Below, piece after piece: positions 53,576 to 61,546 of a stretch of 64,000 nucleotides of DNA. The notes beneath the pieces are model-generated. The model was not told the origin of the DNA, did no database searches, and saw only the letters and a program-made list of their open reading frames with translations. This DNA comes from Leptospira kemamanensis (GTDB taxonomy: Bacteria > Spirochaetota > Leptospiria > Leptospirales > Leptospiraceae): assembly GCF_004769665.1 (NCBI RefSeq), contig NZ_RQGG01000010.1:124001-188000 (forward strand), read 5' to 3'. Within the stretch, counting starts at the first letter, position 1, and the number at the start of each line of letters is the position of its first letter. A program made the translations under genes and the position numbers.

Positions 53576-56071
53576 CATACAAAGGATATGTCCTTTGTCT
53601 TTTTTGCATGCTTCCATCGCTTTCGCGACAAGCATTCCTGGTTTTAATTTCGCTGGGTCAGCTTTAATGGCATGACCTGAAGAGAGTCCAGAGACAAGAA
53701 GATCCCCTGGATAAATGGGCACCTGTGTGGCATCCACATGGATTTTGGTGATCCCAAGCAAAGCAACAAGCACATACTCCACACCTTTCTCTTGTTTTCC
53801 GAACACAAGATTTGCATTGGAAACAGCAACACCAATCACATTTGTGGAGTAGGGGTGTTTAGAACGTCCAAGGACACCTGTTTCTTCCGTTGCTACCAGT
53901 AAATCACCTGCAGTGATCACATCTTTTCCATCTAAACGGAAATACTTAGCAACACATTCTTCTCCACCATCTTTTGTAAGGCGAAGATTCCCTTCAAAAA
54001 CAGACTCACCATTTGCATAAATCGCTTTTCCGGATCCAGTTAATTCAAATCCTGAAATCCCTTTCCCATCGGCAATGACTGCAAATTCCGATTGAGAAAC
54101 AAATCGCCCACCAGGTGACGTAGTCCCGGCACCCAAAACCCCAGCAGAACGAGTGTTATCTTTTCCTTTGGAAATTCCATACAAACCAATGGAATCACCA
54201 AAACCAACTACACCGATTCCCGAAGAAACTCCAAGGACACCGGATCCATTTTTTGTATTTTTTCCATAAATGATTGCATCACTTGGTTGCGGAGGGACAT
54301 ATCCTTTGGATGCAGATTCTGCTTCGCCAGTGATTTTCAATAATCCTGTATGGGAATTGAAATCATGTTCTTTTTCAGCATATGGGTGAGTATGTGGTTT
54401 AGGATCTCTTTTATCAGACAATCTTGGATCATCGGATAAAACAACTTTCCCTGGAACGGCCTCTCCATGGTTTGCGAGTAATACAATCCCTGCTTCGTCA
54501 AACGCAGCTTTGGCGAGACGTTTATCGTTCCCTTGCACAACCACACCGGCTTTACTTTCCCCAGAGTGAGCAAGTTGCACGATTCCATGGGACTCAGTAC
54601 TAGCCAATTTCAAACGTTTGTCATTCCCTTGAACAACAGTATTCCCTTCTTCACCACCATTGGGGGCGAGTTGCACAATCCCTTTTGCTGTTGTTGTTGC
54701 ATCTTTGAGTCTTGGATCATCACCAGTCACAACTTTGTCGATCGCAGTTTCACCAGCTTCTGCCAACTGCACAAGTCCAACCGCTTTTTTAGTAGCAATC
54801 TTTAGTCTGGAATCATTCCCTTGCACCGCAACACCAGGTCTAGTCTCACCATCTAACGCAAGTTCTACGATTCCAGGGTGTTCTGTGGAAGCATTTCGTA
54901 AACGTTCATCATCCGATTGAACCACAAGCCCAGGCCTTGCTTCTCCACTTCTAGCCAATCGGACAAGACCATGAGTGAGTTCAGTGGCGATTTTTAGGCG
55001 TTTATCATTTCCTTGGACAGCAACACCTGGTTTTTCTTCTCCATCGGAAGCAAGTTCTACAATCCCTCTGTATTCTGTTGTGGCATCGCGAAGACGTCTG
55101 TCATTGGACTGGACAACCACACCTTCTTTTACTTCCCCATCAACTGCAAGGCGAATGATACCAGACCTTAAAACAGAAGCGTAGGGGAGTGGTTCTCTTG
55201 TGGGGCCACCGGATTCTTTTTTATCGGCACTCGAATACAATTCGATTTCTATGACTTCGGTGACGTATTCTTTTTTGTTTGTTTGTTTTTCATCGATGAA
55301 AACAATTTTCAAAAATCTTAAATTGACTGGTGGGAAACGCCACTTATACCAAGTCCCAGGTTCTGATAAAAAATAATTCTCTTCATGTAATTGGTGCCAA
55401 GTAAGATCATCTTCACTGTAGTATACAATGAATCGTTCTGGAAAATTCGTGATAGGATCATTTTTGGTCAACATCCGAAATTCTTCAATTCGGTTGACCG
55501 ATCCCATATCTAAAATGACATACTCATCCGCTGGTTCTTCCTTTTTTTTAGAAGACCAACCATAATCAGGTCTTGTATCAAATAAGTTTTCTTTTACATA
55601 CAACCGGTCTAATTCAGAACTGATTTGGATAGACTGAACCCCACTGATTAAAATTTTAAGAGGCCCGAAACTAATTCGATTTTTACCATTACTCGCTTTT
55701 CTCGAAATTTTAGAGATAAACTTCACATAACGAGCGCTAGTAAGCGAAAAAAGCCATTTAGCAGATGTTTTAAAGGATTTGCGAAAGGATGATTCTTGTA
55801 AAATGGGTTCCCAATACTTTCCGTCGTGAGACAATTCAAACCGAAAAGAATCAGGGAAAAAATCTAATCCATCCTTTCCTGGCAATAATTCGATTCCATT
55901 AAAAAATACAACATCATCAAATTGAAAGATAATCGAGGAAAGAGAGGATACCTCCTTTTCTTCCATAAAGGATAAAAACTCGTTATTTTTGATTTCATAA
56001 GTTCCCGTCGTTGTAACGGTTTGAATGGGTAGAGAGTAGGGGTGACTTGTGCGGATTAAATGATCTTTCAT
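53561..56071 (-). CDS. Phage-tail-like protein with discoidin-like domains and eight 32-residue repeats
   Basis: This is an 836-residue protein. Residues 20-145 and about 170-290 look like F5/8 (discoidin) sugar-binding domains, with the second containing RFIVYYSEDDLTWHQL. Residues 304-559 are eight 32-residue repeats. The last 130 residues contain VYPGDLLVSGL-like and HAIKADPAKLKPG segments, a C-terminal module found in tail-fibre-like and surface proteins. No signal peptide is evident. It may be a tail-fibre or adhesion protein; no other phage genes are near. Confidence 0.75.
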   Translation of the reverse strand: MKDHLIRTSHPYSLPIQTVTTTGTYEIKNNEFLSFMEEKEVSSLSSIIFQFDDVVFFNGIELLPGKDGLDFFPDSFRFELSHDGKYWEPILQESSFRKSFKTSAKWLFSLTSARYVKFISKISRKASNGKNRISFGPLKILISGVQSIQISSELDRLYVKENLFDTRPDYGWSSKKKEEPADEYVILDMGSVNRIEEFRMLTKNDPITNFPERFIVYYSEDDLTWHQLHEENYFLSEPGTWYKWRFPPVNLRFLKIVFIDEKQTNKKEYVTEVIEIELYSSADKKESGGPTREPLPYASVLRSGIIRLAVDGEVKEGVVVQSNDRRLRDATTEYRGIVELASDGEEKPGVAVQGNDKRLKIATELTHGLVRLARSGEARPGLVVQSDDERLRNASTEHPGIVELALDGETRPGVAVQGNDSRLKIATKKAVGLVQLAEAGETAIDKVVTGDDPRLKDATTTAKGIVQLAPNGGEEGNTVVQGNDKRLKLASTESHGIVQLAHSGESKAGVVVQGNDKRLAKAAFDEAGIVLLANHGEAVPGKVVLSDDPRLSDKRDPKPHTHPYAEKEHDFNSHTGLLKITGEAESASKGYVPPQPSDAIIYGKNTKNGSGVLGVSSGIGVVGFGDSIGLYGISKGKDNTRSAGVLGAGTTSPGGRFVSQSEFAVIADGKGISGFELTGSGKAIYANGESVFEGNLRLTKDGGEECVAKYFRLDGKDVITAGDLLVATEETGVLGRSKHPYSTNVIGVAVSNANLVFGKQEKGVEYVLVALLGITKIHVDATQVPIYPGDLLVSGLSSGHAIKADPAKLKPGMLVAKAMEACKKDKGHILCMLTFS
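54395..55162 (-). repeat. Eight tandem 96-bp coding repeats
   Basis: This stretch encodes eight 32-residue repeats of the form G-[ILV]-[IV]-x-LA-x2-GE-x5-VVQ-x-NDKRLK-x-A-T. All eight are present without gaps, but the units differ at many positions. Copies ending in VVQGNDKRLK are best conserved. The pattern resembles phage tail-fibre repeats. Confidence 0.85.
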
Positions 56072-56122
56072 GCGCTTTTTCTGTTATGATTCCTTCCAAA
56101 AAATACCGTTTTTCTAATCAGT

Positions 56123-57046
56123 CTATCGAATTTCACTCACACGTGAACCTTCTTCCACTTCTGTAAACACAACCAGTACCACAGGTTTCACACGTTCCGT
56201 GAAATACATTTGGATGATTTGCCTAAGATGACCAAAAACCGCAGAAGTGACCACGATGACATTTCCGTCGGTCTCCACTTTCACTTGTTCCAGTTGTCGA
56301 AAGGAAGATTCTGTGAGTTGATGGGAAGCCCAAGTCAAAAACCCTGACCAAGAAGCAGGGTGGGGCGAGGTGGCAGGTGAGGATTGATTTTGCCCAGAAT
56401 TAAGCACTTCTTTCCGTTGTAAACTGACAAGCTCGCGGCACAGTGTCTGCACATAAGAGACATTGGATTCCATGTGCAAACTCACTGCTTTGCGATAAGC
56501 TTCCAAAGCAATCTCTGGTCCAAATAAATCGACCAAGGATTCGAAATCTTTTTTTCCTTCTTTGTTTTGTCCCAAATTTTCTCCCAATTCCTTCGCGTTT
56601 GGTACATGGTTTGTATTTGAGATAGTTATATTAATATGGTTAGGGGTCCCGAGAGAACCCCCCTTCGTTTCCGATTTCGATCCCCCAGGGGTCTCCTGTC
56701 CTGCCTCCCTGAGGTGTATTTGTGTATCTCCCAGAGGGGTAATTTTGGAACCCTCATAATGGAAGGAAAAGTGATATCTGGTGGAGGTTCGACCGCTCCC
56801 TGGGACTTGGAAGAGGAGGCCTGCTTGGGTTAATTCTTTTTTCGCGGAAACGATGGATTTTTTGGTTTTGAATCCGGTAAGGCGCATCAAAGTTTCCGTG
56901 TTTGGCCAAACAGGTTTGAAATTATAGTCACTGAATTTTAGGAGGACCGGATATAGGGTCTTCGCCGCATGAGATAACTCTGCCCAGACACCAGAATCAA
57001 TGATGTCGGTCATCAGGCGGATATAGGGGTGACGTAAGTCGCTCAC
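56123..57046 (-). CDS. Winged-helix protein, candidate replication initiator
   Basis: This is a 307-residue protein. Residues 1-95 look like a helix-turn-helix of the phage/plasmid replication-protein type (TLMRLTGFKTKKSIVSAKKELTQAG). The last 70 residues, SWSGFLTWASHQLTESSFRQLEQV..., resemble a DnaA_N-like fold. A Pro/Gln/Ser-rich linker lies between them. The start chosen is GTG 57046, because GGAGGAG lies 4 bases upstream; an in-frame ATG at 57112 has no ribosome site and lies inside repeated boxes. It sits next to parAB; the role is inferred. Confidence 0.65.
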   Translation of the reverse strand: MSDLRHPYIRLMTDIIDSGVWAELSHAAKTLYPVLLKFSDYNFKPVWPNTETLMRLTGFKTKKSIVSAKKELTQAGLLFQVPGSGRTSTRYHFSFHYEGSKITPLGDTQIHLREAGQETPGGSKSETKGGSLGTPNHINITISNTNHVPNAKELGENLGQNKEGKKDFESLVDLFGPEIALEAYRKAVSLHMESNVSYVQTLCRELVSLQRKEVLNSGQNQSSPATSPHPASWSGFLTWASHQLTESSFRQLEQVKVETDGNVIVVTSAVFGHLRQIIQMYFTERVKPVVLVVFTEVEEGSRVSEIR

Positions 57047-57105
57047 AGGACTCCTCCATTTTTCTGCAAAAATGAAACTAATTTTAAGCAAATAAAATGA
57101 AGGAG

Positions 57106-57133
57106 TTGACATTATCTGACATAATGTTAATTA
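57106..57133 (+). promoter_or_regulatory. Candidate plus-strand promoter of an antisense RNA
   Basis: TTGACA (57106-57111), 16-base spacer, TAATTA (57128-57133). It would start a short transcript into the hairpin at 57171-57197, antisense to the leader of the initiator gene. The -10 matches consensus in four of six bases only. Confidence 0.4.
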
Positions 57134-57137
57134 TGTC
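57108..57137. promoter_or_regulatory. Cluster of ATTATGTC boxes at the initiator 5' end
   Basis: GACATTAT (57108-57115), GACATAAT (57118-57125) and ATTATGTC (57130-57137) are two inverted and one direct copy of the box AT(A/T)ATGTC. The last two form a palindrome with a 4-base loop. A further exact copy lies at 57275-57282 at the predicted transcription start. They could bind the initiator for autoregulation. Confidence 0.6.
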
Positions 57138-57170
57138 TCATCCAACAACATTCCTTCGGGAAACCCCGAC

Positions 57171-57197
57171 CCCCTGGTGTTCCAGGGGAATTTTTTT
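57171..57197 (+). terminator. Rho-independent terminator inside the initiator leader
   Basis: CCCCTGG (57171-57177) and CCAGGGG (57182-57188) form a perfect 7-bp stem with a 4-base loop, followed by AATTTTTTT. It works only on the plus strand, whereas both neighbours are minus-strand genes, so it would end an antisense transcript. Confidence 0.8.
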
Positions 57198-57274
57198 CTT
57201 TGTCGGGTTGGGACAAAACTTGCCCCACACCTTCCCTCTGCAGGAAAGGCTTTTGCTCAAACTCAAATAGTTTT

Positions 57275-57312
57275 ATTATGTCACATTATTGTCGGATTCT
57301 GGTAGATGTCAA
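57275..57312 (-). promoter_or_regulatory. Candidate promoter of the initiator gene, with ATTATGTC box
   Basis: Minus-strand -35 TTGACA (57307-57312), 16-base spacer, -10 AATAAT (57285-57290). The ATTATGTC box (57275-57282) covers the likely start point. The leader would be about 230 bases before GTG 57046 and contain the antisense terminator. Confidence 0.55.
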
Positions 57313-57335
57313 GTTCGTACAGTATTTTTCCCAGT

Positions 57336-57380
57336 AGGTACTTAAAATTTTTTTCCTAAGTACTTGACTGCTTAGTACTT
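57336..57380. repeat. Short AGTACTT repeats downstream of parB
   Basis: AGGTACTT (57336-57343), AAGTACTT (57358-57365) and TAGTACTT (57373-57380). The middle one is a perfect 8-bp palindrome and extends as GTACTTGAC, which recurs at 59137-59145 beyond the other end of the par operon. Candidate iterons or operator. Confidence 0.5.
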
Positions 57381-57387
57381 GTTTGGG

Positions 57388-58209
57388 TTACGCCGAATCT
57401 CCGTATTTTTTAGAAAGTTCCTTTCTTACGAATTTATAAATATCGCCAAGTAGGATTTCGTCGTCGGATTGGATTTGGATTCCGTTGGTTGTTCTTCTGA
57501 TTTTATAACCAGAAAGGGTAGTGGGATTCGTTTTTTGAGGCTCACCGGACTTAACCTGTTTATTGAAATCTTTGGCGTCTTTGACGGTTTTTAAGGCACC
57601 CTTGTGGTAGAGTGTTAAAAATTCATCCAAACTTCCTTTTTTGGCAGCTTGTGCAGCTTGAACGAGTAAGTTCTTATTGTAGATTTCGTTTTTTTTGCAC
57701 TTTTCTAAATCGGCCTTTGACATCGATGTGATCGACAAAACCTCTGTCATGTAACTTCGGCTTTTGCCAAACAAATCTCCCAATTCTTGGTCCGTATACT
57801 GGTGAGCATTTTTTAGAAAGAGAAGGGCGTCGACTTCTTCATAGGGGGATAAGTTTTCCCTTTGTAAGTTTTCAATGACTGCTAATTTATAAATTTCTTT
57901 GTCGGGTCGGTTTAAGATCTTACATTCGATCTCGGGCCAGCCAAGAGATTTTGCGGCGTGGTAACGCCTTTCCCCTGCGATGATTTTATAAGTTCCTTCT
58001 TTGTCACTTTTGGAAACGATAATGGGTTGGAGTAGGCCATCCGCTTTTAAGGTCTGTGCCAACTCTTCGATCCCTTTTTTTCTCTCTTGTCTGGGTTGGT
58101 GTTCAGAAGGTTGGATTTTATCCATCCGGATGGTACGAATGGTTCCGTCTAAATTTTCCGCTTGGTAGATGTCGGCTAGAGATCCGAGGCGTTTACTTTT
58201 TAAGCTCAC
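57388..58209 (-). CDS. parB: ParB/Spo0J-like partition protein, second locus
   Basis: This is a 273-residue ParB. An arginine-rich start is followed by the ParB N-domain (QPIIVSKSD, AGERRYHAAKSLGWPEIECK) and ENLQRENLSPYEEVDALLFL, the ParB box, and the helix-turn-helix DQELGDLFGKSRSYMTEVL. A C-terminal segment of about 70 residues may dimerise. An ORF opens at 58335 but GTG 58209 has GAGGAGG six bases upstream and is chosen. Overlaps parA by 17 bases. Confidence 0.88.
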   Translation of the reverse strand: MSLKSKRLGSLADIYQAENLDGTIRTIRMDKIQPSEHQPRQERKKGIEELAQTLKADGLLQPIIVSKSDKEGTYKIIAGERRYHAAKSLGWPEIECKILNRPDKEIYKLAVIENLQRENLSPYEEVDALLFLKNAHQYTDQELGDLFGKSRSYMTEVLSITSMSKADLEKCKKNEIYNKNLLVQAAQAAKKGSLDEFLTLYHKGALKTVKDAKDFNKQVKSGEPQKTNPTTLSGYKIRRTTNGIQIQSDDEILLGDIYKFVRKELSKKYGDSA

Positions 58210-58945
58210 TGAGAACCTCCTCAATAAAACCTTCATACTCCTGCGATTGTCTAGAAGATCGGTTGTAATCGTAGACTGATTTTTTAGCCAAATGACTTTC
58301 TCCAATCGCCACTCCATCGGAGATGGTGTGTTCAAAAATCCGGAAGTATTTTGTGAGAACAGGAAGAATGGTTTTTGTAAGTAGGGTTTGGGGTTTCAGT
58401 TGGGTGATTAGGGCACCTAGAATTTCCAGGTCGGGATTAATTCTTTTTTTAATGGAGGAGATGGTTTGTTGTAAACCCATGATTCCATCCATGGAAAATT
58501 TCTCCGCTTGTAAAGGGATGAGAACGTAGTTTGCCGCCACAAGACTATTCACGGTGAAAATGGAAAGGGAAGGTGGGCAGTCGATGATGACGAAGTCGAA
58601 ATCTTTTAGCCCAGAAAGAGAGTCCCTTAAAATGTAGGGAGCCTCAACAGAATTGACGGATACTGTTTCCATTTCCGCCAAACGCATGCTAGATGGCGCG
58701 ATCCACAAATGCTCGTTATACGCCGGTGTGATGATGTCTTTGATATGAGCAGAATTCTGGAATAAATGTGCAAGGTCCTTTTCAACGGTTTCCGGGTTTA
58801 GAAAGATTCCCGTAGAGTTTGCCTGAGGATCCATATCGATGAGTAAGGTTTTGAGATTTCGGCGAGCCAATCCCATGGCAAGATTCAAAGAAGTAGTTGT
58901 TTTTCCCTCTCCGCCTTTTTGATTCGCAACTGCAATGGTGATCAT
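58193..58945 (-). CDS. parA: ParA/Soj-type partition ATPase, second locus
   Basis: This is a 250-residue Soj-like ATPase starting directly with ITIAVANQKGGEGKTT (Walker A Lys10-Thr17), then DMDPQANSTG and IIDCPPSLSIF. It has no N-terminal DNA-binding extension, unlike the first ParA, and is closer to chromosomal ParA. It is upstream of and overlapping parB. Two 16-bp palindromes precede its start. Confidence 0.93.
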   Translation of the reverse strand: MITIAVANQKGGEGKTTTSLNLAMGLARRNLKTLLIDMDPQANSTGIFLNPETVEKDLAHLFQNSAHIKDIITPAYNEHLWIAPSSMRLAEMETVSVNSVEAPYILRDSLSGLKDFDFVIIDCPPSLSIFTVNSLVAANYVLIPLQAEKFSMDGIMGLQQTISSIKKRINPDLEILGALITQLKPQTLLTKTILPVLTKYFRIFEHTISDGVAIGESHLAKKSVYDYNRSSRQSQEYEGFIEEVLSELKK

Positions 58946-59056
58946 CTATCTCTTGTTTCCCTTCCCAATTGGTATGCTTTCTTTTTGAAAAATTGGGATC
59001 AATTGAATTTTTGGAAATCACCAAAAAAAGGATTTTTGGATGGTTTCTATCCACAT

Positions 59057-59072
59057 TGTCGGACATCCGACA
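59057..59072. promoter_or_regulatory. 16-bp palindrome, candidate parS site 1
   Basis: TGTCGGA, CA, TCCGACA: a perfect 16-bp inverted repeat. It has the length and layout of bacterial parS (TGTTTCACGTGAAACA) with different bases. It lies 112 bases upstream of parA. Confidence 0.7.
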
Positions 59073-59107
59073 TACCAAAAATTAGCAAAAACTATCTCGT
59101 CTCTTTT

Positions 59108-59123
59108 GGTCGGACATCCGACA
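59108..59123. promoter_or_regulatory. 16-bp palindrome, candidate parS site 2
   Basis: Same 16-bp palindrome as at 59057 with one change (G for T at the first base). It starts 51 bases from site 1, which puts both on the same face of the DNA (about five turns). It lies about 160 bases upstream of parA and just before the divergent gene. Confidence 0.7.
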
Positions 59124-59148
59124 TTTAAATCGGTACGTACTTGACAAA

Positions 59149-60495
59149 GTGATTAAATTTAAACAGTTTCATAGCATGCCTTCACACACCGCCTCCTTGT
59201 TTGCTTCGGGCAAAACAGGCAAAGATTGGATGGATTCCGTCCTACCAACTTTGTGGGTTGAGTTGTGTACCGAATTTGATTTGCATTGTGGCGTCGTTGT
59301 CATTAAGGCAGATCAGGAAGATTCGTTTTATGAATCTGCCAGTTTTGGTTACAGTGAAGATGGATTTTATTATTCTTTTTTAAACCGAGGTTCGGTCCAT
59401 TGGGAGACTCTGATGACCTCTCTGGAACCAGTTTCCTTTCCAGGTGTGGAGTTCCCCCTTTTTGGGAAAAACACAAATGCTCTTGGGATCCGAATCCACG
59501 CTGGAGAAAGTGTGGGTTTTCTTTTGGTGGAGTTGGAAGGCAAACCAAGTTTCTCCGTCCTCAGTCTTCTGATTTTGTTTGCTGAAAAAATTGGAATCGA
59601 ATGGGGGAAGGGAAACCAATTCATTCCAGTTCCCGTTCAAACCTTGCTCCCTGAAGATTCGTCACATTCTATTTTTAGGGATGAAATTTCGAACTTAGAA
59701 GTTGCGATCCAGGAATTCCATTCCAAGCGAATTGTCTCAATTTTTGGAGCACCTGGGATAGGGAAAAAGACGCTCGCAAAATGGATCCACCAGAACCAAA
59801 ATCCAGGGGCTCCCATTCTTGTTGTGGAGTCTCTCCCTGATCATTTTGGCAAATTTGAGAAGGCGATTTCTGAGTGGGGAAAGGAAACCAATTTAGGAAG
59901 TCTTGTGTTTACGAAGGTCCAATCCTTCTCTTTGGGTCAGCAGCAGATCCTGGTGGATTGGTGGTCGAAGTCGGGATTTCAAGGTTTTCTGTTTCTACTT
60001 GGCCCCACAGAATTTGGACAAGAAATTTTACCTGAATTCAGCCAACTCCTGCAAACGAATTCTGTTTTTTTACCTTCTTTGAGTTTATTTCCCAAACCTA
60101 ATTTGGTTCGAATCATCCAGTCTATTTTCCAAGAGCTTTGCCGAACGCAAAATCGGTTAGGACTGGTTCTGGCTCCGGCAGCGGAAAAGGAACTTTCGAC
60201 TAGAGTTTACCAGGAAAATTTTGTGGAACTTCGGAATCGAATTCTATCGGGAATCCTCACTTGCCGCACCCAAACGGTGGAAGTATCTGACCTGGAAGTG
60301 GGCAAAATCCGGATGGAATTAGAGATCCCCGATGCGGAAGATTTAGACTTGCGGCGAGGGATAGAGGCCTTAGAAAGGCAGAAGATTCTTTTGGCTATGA
60401 GGATATTTTCCGGTAACCAAATTCGGATGGCAAAGGCACTGGGAATCTCGAGGGGTTCCCTCCAATACAAAATGAAACAACTTGGTTTGATGTAA
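59149..60495 (+). CDS. Degenerate AAA+/Fis-type regulator
   Basis: This is a 448-residue protein. Residues 1-150 are GAF-like; residues 200-390 resemble a sigma54-activator AAA+ domain with Walker A GAPGIGKKT; a Fis-type helix-turn-helix (QIRMAKALGISRGSLQYKMKQLGL) ends the chain. The GAFTGA loop is absent and the Walker B position reads GSLVFTKVQ, without Asp-Glu. It therefore probably does not activate sigma54. Start choices: GTG 59149 or ATG 59176. It is divergent from parA across the 16-bp palindromes. Confidence 0.75.
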   Translation: MIKFKQFHSMPSHTASLFASGKTGKDWMDSVLPTLWVELCTEFDLHCGVVVIKADQEDSFYESASFGYSEDGFYYSFLNRGSVHWETLMTSLEPVSFPGVEFPLFGKNTNALGIRIHAGESVGFLLVELEGKPSFSVLSLLILFAEKIGIEWGKGNQFIPVPVQTLLPEDSSHSIFRDEISNLEVAIQEFHSKRIVSIFGAPGIGKKTLAKWIHQNQNPGAPILVVESLPDHFGKFEKAISEWGKETNLGSLVFTKVQSFSLGQQQILVDWWSKSGFQGFLFLLGPTEFGQEILPEFSQLLQTNSVFLPSLSLFPKPNLVRIIQSIFQELCRTQNRLGLVLAPAAEKELSTRVYQENFVELRNRILSGILTCRTQTVEVSDLEVGKIRMELEIPDAEDLDLRRGIEALERQKILLAMRIFSGNQIRMAKALGISRGSLQYKMKQLGLM

Positions 60496-60497
60496 AG

Positions 60498-61496
60498 ATG
60501 GATGATACTGTATACGAAGAGCGGAAAACCCCTGCTGGTTTTCTCGTAAAAGTCCGGCTTTCCAAACTGACCTATGTTGTTTTTACCGAGTCAGGTCCAG
60601 AAGTCCCAAAAGGTGCCAAAAACAATTCCATCGTTGTGAACGTCCCAAGAGTGGGATTTTTTGGGGACGATTTCGACGTTTCCCATTTCCATTTAGGTGA
60701 GCTTTCTTTTGTGAATGTAAAAGCCGGGAAAATGGTCATTCCATACCAACACGGATTTTCGAACGAAATCAAAACGATTTACTTAGGTACGGGAAGCCAA
60801 AGTGACGTCCTACCTGTTGTCATTTATCACTATAAAAACAAAGAAGAATTAATGGCGGCCTGGGAAAGAGGGGAGCAGGCACAATTTCTCGTTGTAGACG
60901 AAGAGATCCCTCGTTCCGACATGGTGTCGTTTAAAATCCGATACCCCAGCATGAACATCCTTGTGATCAAAAAAAGGATCAATACCTCGGCGGAATCTCA
61001 GTCCCCAAAAACGGATGAGTCCAAGGACAAGGGAGTTGTGGACTATGACAAAGTGCGTGCCACGGACGTTGCAAAAAACCAGAACTTAAACACCTATAGC
61101 GAAAATCCAGTTTTCCTTGCGAGAATCCATTTGCGTGCGATGGAGCTCGACAAGGTCAAACAATTGCTTCTCGACTTTCATTTATCATCAGATGATGTCA
61201 TGTTCATCCGAACCTTTTTGAACGTGATGATCAAAAATGAGTACAATAAGCCGGAACTGGAAACCGTCAAACCACAACTCATCGCCATGAACGAAGCCTT
61301 TCGTTTGGCAGTTCTCATCTTGGAATTCCAAGTCGAATCATTTGAGAAAGAATTGGACACTGGTTTCTCGAAAGACATCTCCAATATGATCTATGCACTC
61401 CTTGCCAAAGAGCAGGATCTTGCCAAAGACCTAGAACACGAAATTGTTTTGTGGGAATGGAAATTGCGAGTGCGATCTACCCTCTACAAAAAATAG
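60498..61496 (+). CDS. Hypothetical protein
   Basis: This is a 332-residue protein. The first 160 residues are beta-rich with a GFFGDDF motif; a Lys/Glu/Ser linker follows, then a helical C-terminus of about 130 residues. No family recognised, no signal or TM. It starts two bases after the AAA+/Fis gene and is probably cotranscribed. The helical part could be a dimerisation or protein-binding domain. Confidence 0.6.
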   Translation: MDDTVYEERKTPAGFLVKVRLSKLTYVVFTESGPEVPKGAKNNSIVVNVPRVGFFGDDFDVSHFHLGELSFVNVKAGKMVIPYQHGFSNEIKTIYLGTGSQSDVLPVVIYHYKNKEELMAAWERGEQAQFLVVDEEIPRSDMVSFKIRYPSMNILVIKKRINTSAESQSPKTDESKDKGVVDYDKVRATDVAKNQNLNTYSENPVFLARIHLRAMELDKVKQLLLDFHLSSDDVMFIRTFLNVMIKNEYNKPELETVKPQLIAMNEAFRLAVLILEFQVESFEKELDTGFSKDISNMIYALLAKEQDLAKDLEHEIVLWEWKLRVRSTLYKK

Positions 61497-61546
61497 CCAA
61501 AATTCCTAAAAAAATGCTTTATTTTTCCCGAATTTCGGTGAAATCT

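Noticed and set aside
54395..55162. CRISPR array
   Set aside because: The repeats are in-frame coding units without spacers.
57047..57112. ATG 57112 as start of the initiator candidate
   Set aside because: No ribosome site and it lies in the repeated boxes; GTG 57046 has GGAGGAG upstream.
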